Source: Apostichopus parvimensis (Eukaryota > Echinodermata > Holothuroidea > Aspidochirotida > Stichopodidae). From it: a stretch of DNA of 24,013 nucleotides. Shown in pieces: positions 1-11,102 of this stretch. How positions within the stretch are numbered: position 1 is the first letter of the stretch; every line of letters starts with the position of its first letter. The notes beneath the pieces were generated by a model. It did not search any database. It was not told the DNA's origin and was given only the letters and a program-made list of their open reading frames with translations. The stretch is from assembly GCA_000934455.1 (NCBI GenBank), contig KN886674.1, positions 48,631 through 72,643 of the forward strand, written 5' to 3'. The position numbers and the translations under genes are program-made.

Positions 1-473
1 TAGCAATTTGTGAAATAGTCAAAGATAAGGTTTACAAAACCAAAACGATCTGGATAAATAAACTTGCTTGGTACTAAACATGTAACTAAAACTCAGCATG
101 ATGTCATGGTATTTCGTTTTATTTCTTATTTCTATCATTGCAAAATGACCACAAAAAATAAATAGTAATAATAATAGAACATTTCATAAGGATATATATA
201 TTTGATGGTTTGCGTGATTCACTTAGTCTAGTCATTCATTTCCACTTACATTTAATGGTTGCTCTTTCAATTATGATTTGTTTTTTTAATTCCTAAAAGA
301 AATTGATCCAAACCACACACAAGTTTTTTCCTCAAACTTAACGATAATTTTCATAATCAATATCACTCTGCTACAATGCATCTGTAATTGAAATTTCATT
401 TTAGTTTGTACATCTTTTACTGTAATGAACTATATTCATTCAAATTCAAAGCCACAAAGCAAGAAGTTCTTAC
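1..473. other. Intron sequence, no exon seen
   Basis: AT-rich sequence downstream of the last recognised donor in transcript direction. I find no LamG closing motif, transmembrane stretch or acceptor with an open frame on the minus strand. It is taken as the start of the next intron. Confidence 0.6.
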
Positions 474-604
474 CTTAAGGGTGACCTCTGTTGTTGATCG
501 TACCACATACACAAAGTGGTGCCTGTCGTCACCAAAGTTGTGTTGATTGACCCTCAATGATTTCTCCAAGCCCTCTGTAAGTTTATACTTGTATGAAAGG
601 GCAC
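474..604 (-). CDS. CNTNAP: Exon R: laminin G domain 4, second part (last exon seen)
   Basis: Residues 996-1039. The acceptor is CTTACTTAATCAG before 604 and the donor is CCTTAAG|GTAAGA at 474/473; phase 1 in, phase 0 out. ALSYKYKLTEGLEKSLRVN, DDRHHFVYVVRS and TEVTLK match the middle of a LamG domain ('l.....v.d..fnDg..H.v...R......l.'). The rest of LamG4, the membrane span and the 4.1-binding tail should follow but are not in bases 1-473. The exon is too short to show as a long open frame. Confidence 0.9.
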
Positions 605-1270
605 CTGATTAAGTAAGAGGGACAGTTTTGTCTGTTAGTTAAGAGACCAACAATGTGGTTGTGGTAACAAACACACACTCCCATGCATTTAATGATACAG
701 TAAATTTGTTACAGAGGCAGGCTGGGACTATAAACATCAGAGGTCACAGGCTCAATATTAATCCAGCCCGTAAAGATAATTTTCTGATTTTGCAGAAAAG
801 ACACAAGGTCCCAATCAAGCTGTTGACATATCTCAATTAGTTGCAATTCTCACAACCTGAAAACTAATCTGTTATATTAGTCAAGCTAAAGTGCACCTGT
901 GCCAAAAAAGTTAAGGCACAAACTTCATAGATTTACAAATGAAACGATAAAATATGACATTAAAAACATGTGCAACAGAATATCTTTTTTTGGGTACTGG
1001 ATTCATCTATTAACAATAGTTAAAAAAAACCCACAGACAAAACTGTTTGTACCCATATTGACCTCTCCGTTGGATTGAGGGGTGACTATCCAATTAAATA
1101 TGAGTATTACATAGCTTGGTCAGAATGCTGCAAAGTTTCAACCCAATGCAAAATAATGCATCTTCAATCTAATGGTTATAGCTGGGGGGGGGGGGGGGTG
1201 AGGGATGGTGGTGGACAGAAGGGGTGGAAGGAAGGGGTGACTACAAGGGGTGGAACAGGAGGGGAGTTAC
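605..1270. other. Intron Q/R with a G run and purine-rich block
   Basis: The intron between exons Q and R. It holds a 15-G run at 1184-1198 followed by a G-rich stretch to about 1265, which is C-rich in the transcript and lies just downstream of the exon Q donor. Nothing else is recognised. The short open frames here are not supported. Confidence 0.7.
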
Positions 1271-1447
1271 CTGAGTCAATGGATATCTGCTGATACCGTG
1301 CACCATCATTCTCAATTCTCATCAAGACACCTGAACTCCCCGAGGTGGTGAATCCCACGGTGATGTTGTCCACATCTGAGGCCTGCCTCAGGGATACAGG
1401 GAGGGTGTAATCTATTGAGGATGAGCTACCCATCTCAGCACCAACCT
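1271..1447 (-). CDS. CNTNAP: Exon Q: laminin G domain 4, first part
   Basis: Residues 937-996. The acceptor is TTTGTTTCCCTCAG before 1447 and the donor is GACTCAG|GTAACT at 1271/1270; phase 1 in and out. EVGAEMGSSSSIDYTLP, then DNITVGFTTSGSSGVLMRIE and YQQISIDS, are the first sheet of the fourth LamG domain ('i...F.T....gvLl.i.......i.i'). NIT is a possible glycosylation site. A 15-G run (C in the transcript) lies about 70 bases beyond the donor. Confidence 0.92.
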
Positions 1448-2382
1448 CTGAGGGAAACAAACCAAATCAAGATAGTTTTTATAGGTAAAATGGGCCAGAA
1501 TTATTTTAAGAGGGTGTGACAGCCTTCAAAGCAATCCATTAAAGATATTCTGCAGTTGGTTAATGACTTCCTGACCAAATCTACAGTGTTTCTCCGATAT
1601 AAGATGAAGACACAAGCTTTGCTTTAATATATAAGATGAAGGGATTAGATTTGTTTTAATACACTAAGATGAATGTAATAGCTTTGTTTTAATACACTAA
1701 GATGAAGGGATAAGCTTTGTTTTAACACACAATGATATATGGTAAGATTACACATGTATATGCAGAAACCATGTAGGTGAGACTGACATGTAAAGTTGCA
1801 TGTATACACACCTTCAGTGTTTACCAGCTGGTTTATTCCTCTATCATACTCTATGTATTATAGGAACATGGGAGGTGTTGAAAGCCGGACTGGGCCCAAA
1901 TACCCGGTTTGAAATCTTCAGTTGTCATTGAGTATATTACAAAAATGAGGATAACTTCTTTATAACACACACCCTCACTCCTGTTATTGGCCCAGAGTTG
2001 TAGCACAGTCTTGCCCACCCCCACCCCTCTCTCTCATAAGAAAGCAAACATTGTCTTTTGTTTTGTGAAGACACACGATAAGATATTTCCAATTACATAG
2101 TGTAACTGTGTTCGCTTGATACTGACTCTAAGGTTACTAATAAGACATGGATAAGTCCAGTTGAAATCTTGAGCAAAATCTTCTCTGCTCTTTCTTCTTC
2201 CTTTCTGTCACCACACATATTTATGCACACTGGTATATTTCAAATAACAATTCATATTGTAGCACTTCCTATTCACCCTGTAACACAACCAATATTGATA
2301 ACTTTAATGTTCGTTTCTAAATCTATCACGTCTCAATATTGTCCTCATACTTCATCAATAACTATCTTTTGAAATGTACTAC
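1448..2382. other. Intron P/Q
   Basis: AT-rich intron. Apart from the 33-bp minisatellite at 1600-1735 and a CCCACCCCCACCCC-type stretch near 2015-2033, I see no exon or other feature. Confidence 0.7.
1600..1735. repeat. Minisatellite, 32-33 bp unit, about four copies
   Basis: The core AAGATGAA recurs at 1601, 1633, 1666 and 1699, spaced 32, 33 and 33 bases, each followed by a variant of AGCTTTGTTTTAATACAC. A weaker fifth start lies near 1731. The copies differ by several substitutions, so the array is not a fresh expansion. Confidence 0.85.
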
Positions 2383-2616
2383 CTTTAGAACAACGTTCTC
2401 CTTCCGCGTGAGTGTTAGAACAGTTGCAAGAGAAGCGGCTGTACCCCTCTATGCATCTCCCACCAAACAGACAAGGATCGACTGAGCAATGTCCGCTACA
2501 GCCTTCGACAACCTCCTGAGCCAACCGGGATGCGTGCCCCAGGTTAAAAGTCTCTCCATTTATCTGTAACTTGCGAATACATCCTACAAATCCATCGGTT
2601 TGATGAGGGGTGGTAC
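2383..2616 (-). CDS. CNTNAP: Exon P: end of laminin G 3 plus EGF-like domain 2
   Basis: Residues 859-937. The acceptor is ATTCTCTCTAG before 2616 and the donor is CTAAAG|GTAGTA at 2383/2382; phase 1 in and out. TDGFVGCIRKLQINGETFNL closes LamG3 and VEGCSGHC carries its partner cysteine. CSVDPCLFGGRC, then FSCNCSNTHAEGERC, give an EGF-like module with six cysteines. NCS is a sequon, though it lies inside the EGF fold. Confidence 0.94.
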
Positions 2617-3404
2617 CTAGAGAGAATAAAAAGATGGGGGAGGGGGAGAGAGTTAGAAACAAAGCTGTGTTCTCTGGAAAGAAATCCCTGAACAAAGCTT
2701 AAAATCATAGCCATCATCTATGAAAGCCAGCATTTAGTTTGTGATGTATTCATGATGCTGATTGAATTATTGCCAAAACAAACAAAATACAAAACAAAAA
2801 AATGCAAAAATATAAATTAAGGCATTATCAGACCATCTAATATCAATTACTCTCCTGTAAAATCGATCAGATTAAATCCAAATGCATGAATTACCAAAAC
2901 CAGGGACGGTGGAAACTGCTTTTCCAAACTACACACAGTAAGGCACAGTTTGGGAAATGTTATTTTCAAAAAATGCTTACAAAATAGGTAAACAAAACTA
3001 GTAACATTCACGAGTGATGTGAAAACTTTGGGTTCTCTGACAGAATCAAATGTATTTACTCATCAACAAACCCTGTCTCTCTTTCTATTCATGGTATAAA
3101 AACCCAATTTCCATGTCATACATGAAAGCTAAGCTAAAACCTGTCAACTCTTTCACAAAGTCTGATGTAATCTTGAAATCCCTCTGACCGTTAATTTTTA
3201 TGTTTTTGATTGTTGCTTTTAAAATCAATGCAAATGGGAGTAAAGGGGGGGGGCGGAAGATGTGGAGAGGGGGGATGCAAGTCAAACATACCAGGAATTA
3301 TGTGCCATTTACCCAGGGATCACACCATAGTTTTATTCCATTCTTTTTTTTTTGGATAGGAAACAAGATTACCATCGACGACAGCACCAGACTTGTAAAC
3401 TCAC
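2617..3404. other. Intron O/P
   Basis: AT-rich intron with a purine-rich block at 2636-2655 next to the exon P acceptor (a pyrimidine tract in the transcript) and a G-rich block near 3243-3276. An imperfect hairpin with TTCCAAACT / AGTTTGGGAA arms lies near 2915-2962. No exon is seen. Confidence 0.65.
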
Positions 3405-3630
3405 CCACATATATGTCTGATTCTAATTTGAATTCCCTGTGTCCATTAATTAATGCTTGGGAGAGTTTGGTATCTGAATCCACTTGCAGCGTGACCTCCT
3501 TCTTGTCCAGATTCAGCCGAATAGTCCGCCATTCGTCGTCGTTAAGCAGTTCGTTTGACCGATGGGATATCACAACCTCTTCTCCGAAATCAAACCTCAA
3601 CACAACCTCGGTCGGACTGTGAAGTTCAAC
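3405..3630 (-). CDS. CNTNAP: Exon O: laminin G domain 3, middle part
   Basis: Residues 784-859. The acceptor is CGTCGATACAG before 3630, with a run of T upstream, and the donor is GTGG|GTGAGT at 3405/3404; phase 0 in, phase 1 out. VELHSPTEVVLRFDFGEE, LLNDDEWRTIRLNLDKKEV, TLQVDS and FKLESDIYV match LamG strands ('i.L.....v.f.fd.g....v.....lnD..Wh.v....d.k...l.vD'). The intron before it holds a decayed retrotransposon end. Confidence 0.92.
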
Positions 3631-4860
3631 CTGTATCGACGAAAAAATGTTGCGAATCAGAAAACTCTTGTGAATTAGTAAAACGGTAAAAGACAGACAA
3701 GTTTGCCAAAAGGTCTCGTCTCATTCAGTCATGTCTCAGTCATGTCTCGTCTCATTATACAGCGGGGATGCAGACAATCGAAGTCAAACCTGACATCAAC
3801 CATATTGAGAAAATAGTATAGTTTAGTTTAGTAGAAAAAAAGGATCAGGAGGGACACTCAAGTCCCCATCAAGGACCCTATAGGAGAAAAGAAAAAACTG
3901 AAGACACAAACACTCAGACCCGATTACAATGCTTAAAGTGCTTCTCCAAAGCATTCTTAAACCCATTCACACTACTTGCAAGTACAACTTTCTCAGGCAA
4001 ACCGTTCCACTCATTCACAACCCTATTAGAAAAACTATATGCCGAATATTAATCCTACTTTGTGACTTTTGGAGTTTAAGACAATGACCTCTGGTACAAC
4101 TACTATTAGCAAACATGAAAAAGTCAGTGAAGGATAAATTGTCAAACCATACACAATCCTGAATCAAGCCACCACGTAACCTCCTGAGCTCCAGTGTGGT
4201 GAGATTCAACAGTTGTAACCGCCTATAATAAAGAACACTCTTTAAGGAACCTTTCTAATTTTTCCTTGGGCAACAAGTTTTACATCCTATAATATTTACA
4301 CAAAATTGGGATGATGTCTCAATTTGAATAAGAGATCTTACGCCTTTAAAAAAAAAAAAACCATTCTGTTGCTCCACAATTACGTTTAATAACCACGATC
4401 ATGTTGTTGCTCCTAAGTGAGGTAATAAATAGCTCATCAAATACAAAACAAAATTATGTCCCACATTCTGTAATGTTTATATAATTTTTTTTATCAAATT
4501 GGAAAACCTTTGAAGTTTATGCCAAGTGACACAATACCTGGTATGATTTTGGTGTACTTTTGGTACACCAGATATTTCAGGTACCTGATCTCTCCTTTTA
4601 AAGTCATGTATGGTACAGATTGTGAAAAAAATTATCAGACTGTGTAACATTGAGGCATATATAATATAGAATATATAAGTTTTAGTAATGTTTCACAGTG
4701 AATTATTTCCATGTTACATTTACCAGAAAATACAATTTCCAGACCATTTTTATCTCAAATATTTCATTGTTAAATATACTGAGTAACTAGCAAAGAATGT
4801 TTTGCCCCCACTAAAAACAAAGTACAAGGACTCTGGTTTTCTTTTCCCCTCGATACTGAC
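3631..4860. other. Intron N/O with a retrotransposon remnant
   Basis: The intron between exons N and O. It contains the non-LTR retrotransposon end described separately and, at 3715-3755, a small repeat of CTCGTCTCATT / CAGTCATGTCTC. The rest, 4230-4860, is AT-rich with no recognisable feature. Confidence 0.7.
3814..4227 (-). mobile_element. 3' end of a decayed non-LTR (LINE) retrotransposon
   Basis: Read on the minus strand, 4227 to 4050 encodes LELRRLRGGLIQD, FTDFF and SCTRGHCLKLQKSQ. After a one-base frame change near 4045 it continues FSNRVVNEWNGLPEKVV and VNGFKNALEKHF and ends at a stop codon at 3914-3916. Known: 'LRRLRGDLI', 'RGH..KL' and 'RVVNEWN.LP..VV.A.SVN.FKN.LD' form the C-terminal tail of reverse transcriptases of jockey/CR1-type LINEs. 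A short 3' UTR with a GGGAC/GTCCC hairpin follows, then an (ACTAA)-like tail at 3814-3834. The element is 5' truncated, frameshifted and in the same orientation as the host gene. Confidence 0.85.
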
Positions 4861-5024
4861 CTGAAAGAATGTCCTTTCATGTCCCTCCGCAGAGAGTAAA
4901 ACCGACTGTGAAACGGTGGTCTTGAACTGAAAGCTAACGTCTAGAGCACCTTCTCTTGTCATTTGCACTGGCAGACTAAGGTGAGCTTCTTCTGTTCGGA
5001 ATGTTACTGCATCTTCAAGATTAG
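4861..5024 (-). CDS. CNTNAP: Exon N: laminin G domain 3, first part
   Basis: Residues 729-783. The acceptor is CCTCTCATCAG before 5024 and the donor is TTTCAG|GTCAGT at 4861/4860; phase 1 in, phase 0 out. ANLEDAVTFRTEEAHLSLP, then LDVSFQFKTTVSQSVLLSA and ERTFFQ, are the 'a.tF......l.....dvsF.FkT....vll...' start of the third LamG domain. The donor GTCAGT is the least standard in the set. It is preferred because it alone keeps the phase with exon O. Confidence 0.9.
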
Positions 5025-5946
5025 CTGATGAGAGGATAATATTCATTTTGTTTAAGATTTAGTCAACCATGGACAAAGAATCCCTTACAACAATTTTGTA
5101 TTCTGGTGACTAGAAAAATATCCCAACCAAATCTGCCCCCCCTCTTTCCCTTGTCTCCCCATAGGGTAGGGTGGCCACAGGACAAGAAGATGGTGGACAC
5201 ATCGACAAGATGACATGATGAGAAGACATCGGCTGAGCCTACTATATGAACCATGCCTCAAAGTTTGTGGGAACTCTGAAGGTTACATATTCTATGATGT
5301 TAATCCTTACAAATGTACACCATAAATAAGTTACAATTTTAAATACAGTGAACATATGAACCTGAATAAAATCATAATATGCTGCTTGAATGTGATGTTG
5401 AAATTATGTCATGTCATATACTACTAACAATAAAATATAATATCATGTGTGTAACATTATGAAAGGAAATTGTCCTTGCCTGCACAGAATATAACTGCAT
5501 ATGTATGGAGGACAGTGCACTGAGTGCTGGCTGGACTGTCTGGTTAATAAAACCCAACACTATCATTGTGAAGTGTCGTATGATCCCCATTATTGCCCCC
5601 CAGCCTTATCAAATGCTATGTAATCCCTGTTGTTTTCTCCTACCTTTGTTAAGTGTTACAGGATCCTGTCTTTGTCTCCTAGCATAATCCAGTGTCATAT
5701 GATCCCCATTATTGTCCATTAGTCTTGTCAAGTGTTATTATTGCTGTTGTTTTCTCTCCAACCTTTGTCACCTAGCCTTGTTACATAATATTCATGCTAC
5801 ATGGTCTCTCTTATGTTGCCCCTTTTGCATTTTTCCCAATAAAGAGAGCTTGGGAAGGTAACAGTTACCCTTTAAGGTGAGAGATGAGCATAATAATCAT
5901 GCCATTCTCTGAAGAAACAACAGGATTTGCATATGTTTCGACTCAC
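5025..5946. other. Intron M/N with a 40-bp minisatellite
   Basis: The intron between exons M and N. It has a C-rich stretch at about 5136-5160 on the plus strand and the minisatellite listed separately. No exon is recognised. Confidence 0.7.
5572..5775. repeat. Degenerate minisatellite, 40-bp unit, five copies
   Basis: Units start at 5572, 5612, 5652, 5691 and 5731 (spacings 40, 40, 39, 40). Each begins AGTGT or AATGC and ends with a form of CTTGTCA. Copies 1 and 4 are most alike, sharing ATGATCCCCATTATTG. Copies differ widely, which points to an old array. Confidence 0.8.
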
Positions 5947-6145
5947 CATCACCACGACATCTGAGCTTTCCCAATCTAAAGGAAGCTGAATTCCCTTGGT
6001 CTACATCGCCAAATTGAAGCCGTGTAACAGGTAAGAGATCTTTATCGGAAATTGTCCCTTCATCCATTAGGCCATTGGAGACATCTGCATCACAGTTGCA
6101 AAATTTGTTTGGATCCGAGCAGGTCCTTGTCATTCCACACGCACA
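5947..6145 (-). CDS. CNTNAP: Exon M: end of fibrinogen-like segment, lead into laminin G 3
   Basis: Residues 663-729. The acceptor is ATGTCTTTTCAG before 6145 and the donor is GGTGATG|GTGAGT at 5947/5946; phase 0 in, phase 1 out. It begins CACGMTRTCSDPNKFCNCDA, the strongly conserved Caspr 'C.CG....C......CNCDAD' knot. SDKDLLPVTRLQFGD and FRLGKLRCRGD follow, the typical '..LPVt.i..gd' and 'lgpL.C.Gd' strand before LamG3. The last three full codons but for the split one give Arg-Gly-Asp. Confidence 0.94.
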
Positions 6146-6277
6146 CTGAAAAGACATGTAGCATTAAATATAGCAACCCTAGATAATGAAAAAATATTCC
6201 GAAGGGGGGGGGGGAGATGTAAAATTAAGTAGCAAATGGCTCAAACTTTGAATATACTTGCATGCGAATATAGTTAC

Positions 6278-6360
6278 CTTTCTTGAGTTAACATGTGCAT
6301 CACCCCAAGAGTAAATGTGGCTGCCATGCCTGTCCACCCACCAGCCGTAGGGATCACCAG
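6278..6360 (-). CDS. CNTNAP: Exon L: fibrinogen-like segment, third part
   Basis: Residues 635-662; at 83 nt the shortest exon found. The acceptor is TTTTCTTTCAG before 6360 and the donor is AGAAAG|GTAACT at 6278/6277; phase 1 in, phase 0 out. The peptide GDPYGWWVDRHGSHIYSWGD, followed by AHVNSRK, contains the 'WW..R.G....yWg' block of Caspr fibrinogen-like modules. Both flanking exons carry the adjoining pieces in the right phase. Confidence 0.92.
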
Positions 6361-7053
6361 CTGAAAGAAAACATAATTTGTAAAAATAAGAGTCATTACC
6401 GGTTGGTTTGTCAAGCATACCGTGCTATCAATGGGGAAATGTAGCCTAACCATCTGTTTATTCGCTGAAATTGTAACGCAGTTATAAGATATCCATGGAA
6501 TACTTTCATTATTGCTGTTATCTTCGACCACATGGTAGCCTAACACCAAACTAAGTCACTGGGGAAATCTAGCCTAACCATCTGTTTATTCGCTGAAATT
6601 GTGACGCAGTTATAAGATATCCATAAAATACTTTCATTATTGCTGTTATCTTCGACCACATGGTAGCCTAACACCAAACTAAGTCACTGGGGAAATCTAT
6701 CCTAACCATCTGTTTATTCGCTGAAAGTGTGACGCAGTTATAAGATATCCATGGAATACTTTCATTATTGCTGTTATCTTCGACCACATGGTAGCCTAAC
6801 ACCACACCACACCACAAAAAAATCGCACTTTGCGTAGGATTCGAGTATTAAATTAGAACCGGGTAGTATCCCGTCGGGAGGGTACCCGGATACCGCTTGC
6901 AACGCTAGACATAACGTACGTGCATGGTGAACTAAGTTTGGGGCATGACGCTGATGACCAAAGTCGTTTAAGGGAAGGAGAGGGCAGGGAAGGGGAAGGG
7001 GAAGGGGGGACAAGCAGAGGATAAAATGGAAAATGACAAAAGACATATCTTAC
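6361..7053. other. Intron K/L
   Basis: The intron between exons K and L. More than half of it is the 128-bp triplication. A G-rich purine block at 6973-7012 (C-rich in the transcript) lies 40-80 bases beyond the exon K donor. No additional exon is supported. Confidence 0.7.
6432..6804. repeat. 128-bp tandem repeat, 2.9 copies
   Basis: Three nearly identical units start at TGGGGAAAT at 6432, 6560 and 6688, exactly 128 bases apart. The third stops at TAGCCTAACACCA near 6804 and runs into a short CACCA repeat. Only a few substitutions separate the copies (for example TTGTAACGC, TTGTGACGC and GTGTGACGC), so the duplication is recent. The unit length is not a multiple of three. Confidence 0.95.
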
Positions 7054-7260
7054 CAGGAGAATTCAGCAACTTTGCCGAGTTACAAGTGTAGTGTACTGTC
7101 TGTTCACAGTAATGAGCATTATCAATGATGTTCATCATATGTTCCATGGGGACATGTCTGTACGTGATGGCTCTATCAAATGATCCAGGTTCTACACTTC
7201 CAGAGGGTACATCTTCATCATCCTCAGCATCGTGATTCATTACGGTCCAAATGTTATCTC
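7054..7260 (-). CDS. CNTNAP: Exon K: fibrinogen-like segment, second part
   Basis: Residues 566-635. The acceptor is CTTGTTTCAG before 7260 and the donor is CTCCTG|GTAAGA at 7054/7053; phase 1 in and out. DNIWTVMNHDAEDDED opens with the conserved 'WTV..hd'. YRHVPMEHMMNIIDNAHYCE and HYTCNSAKLLNSP follow, as in the Caspr fibrinogen-like module ('Q...I...a.hCeq...y.C..s.LLn..g'). An acidic loop is encoded in the middle. Confidence 0.93.
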
Positions 7261-7948
7261 CTGAAACAAGAAAACAGTCGTATGCATTGATTGTGGCTCT
7301 CGAATGAGATTATCAAACAAAATGGCGGACAATTCAAATCATTTCTGACAAATTTTGTCACCGAATTTTTTGTATTCGACTAAATTTTGTATTCAACTAA
7401 GTTTCAGCAAATGAAGACCGACACTAACACCGATTCTAAATAATAATGAAAGAAAAAATTTGAAATGAAAGTTTTGAATCGTTTAAAGCTAATAACTGTA
7501 TTTGAGTGAAATTATCGTATAGAAAACAAAGAAAATGTGAACAAGCTGCTTTCGTACTGCAAAAAGCAGGTGTAGGTAAATAAATAAGTTATATTTGACA
7601 AAATTTAGAAAAATGCTAAATACTACAAAGGATGGAAAGGGTTTAAAAAAAAAGGTAGACGAGGTAAAGGGTTAACGAAAGGAGAAAAAAAAACAATTTG
7701 TAATTAGAAAGATTCTCCCTCCTCTACGTTCAGTCGACACCAAGTTCCTGGCATTCCAACGACCTGACATCTCGATCCTAGCAGGATCTCCTTCTCATGC
7801 AAACTGAAACATTGGACTTCGTCTCTGAAGAAGCCCCTACTAGGATTGAGACATTCAGGCCCTCTAAAGTTTTAACAATGATGAGTATTGTTTAGAAAGA
7901 CAATTGGCTCAATGCCGCTCTCAAGGTTAAGAATGAAGTTTTCGTTAC
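7261..7948. other. Intron J/K
   Basis: The intron between exons J and K. Most of it is AT-rich without features. A 100-nt imperfect inverted repeat at 7761-7861 is listed separately. The minus-strand open frame running past exon J is intronic read-through. Confidence 0.7.
7761..7861. repeat. Imperfect inverted repeat, arms about 34 bp
   Basis: The left arm, 7761-7794, is similar to the reverse complement of the right arm, 7827-7861, over its whole length (for example CTCGATCCTAG against CTAGGATTGAG). One gap and mostly transition differences separate them, and the loop is about 32 bases. The right arm includes CTGAAGAAGCCCCTACTAGG. It could be a small inverted-repeat element or the end of a retroelement. 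Confidence 0.6.
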
Positions 7949-8059
7949 CGTCGTCGATCTCGCAGTCTACTTGGACTGCCCCCATTGGACCACTCCCATC
8001 GGGATCAATGAAGAAGGTACCGGAGCTACCAATCTCCTCACAGGACTGTTCAACACTAG
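7949..8059 (-). CDS. CNTNAP: Exon J: fibrinogen-like segment, start
   Basis: Residues 529-566. The acceptor is TTATCTTTACAG before 8059 and the donor is GACGACG|GTAACG at 7949/7948; phase 1 in and out. SSVEQSCEEIGSSG, FFIDPDGSGPMGAVQV and DCEIDDG match the beginning of fibrinogen C-terminal-like modules ('sC.ei...G.f.idpdG......v.C.m'). In Caspr proteins this segment directly follows EGF1, as here. Confidence 0.92.
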
Positions 8060-10226
<2,167 letters not shown>

Positions 10227-10389
10227 CAATCTTGGAGTCCACATGAATCGATCTCTACCTTCATGGGGTCCACTCCGGGAATAGACTCTGATAAAGCCTC
10301 GTGTAGATTTAGCTTTGTTTCATCGATGTAGATGTCCTTCATGCAGCCACGGAAACCAGGAAGGTCAAAGGTGTCTGACAGTGTTAAAC
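10227..10389 (-). CDS. CNTNAP: Exon H: end of laminin G domain 2
   Basis: Residues 440-494. The acceptor is TCTTTTTCAAG before 10389 and the donor is GATTG|GTACGT at 10227/10226; phase 1 in, phase 2 out. LPGFRGCMKDIYIDETKLNL is the 'F.GCm.d..i......l' end of a LamG domain, and EIDSCGLQDW carries the partner cysteine. The last codon, Trp, is split with the EGF exon. The exon is too short to give a 60-residue open frame by itself. Confidence 0.92.
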
Positions 10390-11102
10390 CTTGAAAAAGA
10401 AAAGAAAGAGGGAATACTTAAACGTGAATGTATCTGCTCCTGATGTGAGAGCGTGGTGGCCAATTGGCTAAGGCGTCGGACTCGTGGTCCAAGTTTGCTG
10501 GTTCGATTCCTGCCTAGTTCATTACATTGTGTCCTTGGGCAAGATGCTTTATCTCACTTGCCTCTCTCCACCCAGGAGTTAAATGGGTACCTGTGAAGTA
10601 ACTTGTCATTGGGCGCAGAATATAACTGCTGCCGACTGGAGGGAGTTTCTGGGACAGGTTATCATTGACCAGGGGTAATATAACGTCTGTAAAGCGCTTT
10701 GAGACCTATCGCTGGTATAAAGCGTTATATAAAAAGCAAATATTATTATATTATTATCCTGCACACAATTATGTGATTTATTCCTGCAATTGGAGAAATT
10801 GTTTAGAGATGAATGTCCTGTTGCAGTCACCGAATACTCAATTTCATGGTTATCACAAGGCTGTTAACAAATTTTAACTATTGAAATAAGTCCCTTTTAC
10901 TGTTTTGAAGCTAACATTCTTCGATTCAAAATTACTTTTTAAACGAAGAGCTCAGAAGCTGGACAACTGCAAAAGAGTTATACATACTGTGGCAACTTAT
11001 AGGATTTTAGTATCTGATAAGCATCCAAAAAATGTATCCAAATTAACCCACATATTATTGCTTTACCGAATTGATAGATATAGAAAGAAGGATTAAACTT
11101 AC
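10390..11102. other. Intron G/H with a SINE
   Basis: The intron between exons G and H. Its first half is the tRNA-derived SINE. The remainder, 10758-11102, is AT-rich with no recognised feature. Confidence 0.75.
10449..10757 (+). mobile_element. tRNA-derived SINE, about 310 bp
   Basis: The head has RNA polymerase III promoter boxes: an A-box-like GTGGCCAATTGGCTAAGG at about 10454-10471 and an exact B box GGTTCGATTCC at 10500-10510. The body includes TGTCCTTGGGCAAGATGC and TCTCCACCCAGGAG, and the 3' part has GTAAAGCGCTTTGAGACC and GGTATAAAGCGTTATATAAA. It ends in a TATTATTAT tail. Known: this 'AAAGCGCTTTGAG...GCGCTATATAAA' ending is shared by SINEs with LINE2-like 3' ends in aquatic animals. 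It is opposite in orientation to the host gene. I could not identify clear target-site duplications. It is not a functional tRNA gene, because the tRNA-like head continues into the SINE body. Confidence 0.88.

Noticed and set aside
1176..1270. Extension of exon Q past the donor into a Pro-rich tail
   Set aside because: The tail is translation of the G/C run; a standard donor at 1270 keeps the phase with exon R.
4550..4570. Hairpin TGGTGTAC / GTACACCA
   Set aside because: Only eight base pairs, no context; expected by chance in this much intron.
10454..10515. Possible tRNA gene
   Set aside because: The A and B boxes are present but there is no proper acceptor stem closure, and the sequence continues as a SINE body.
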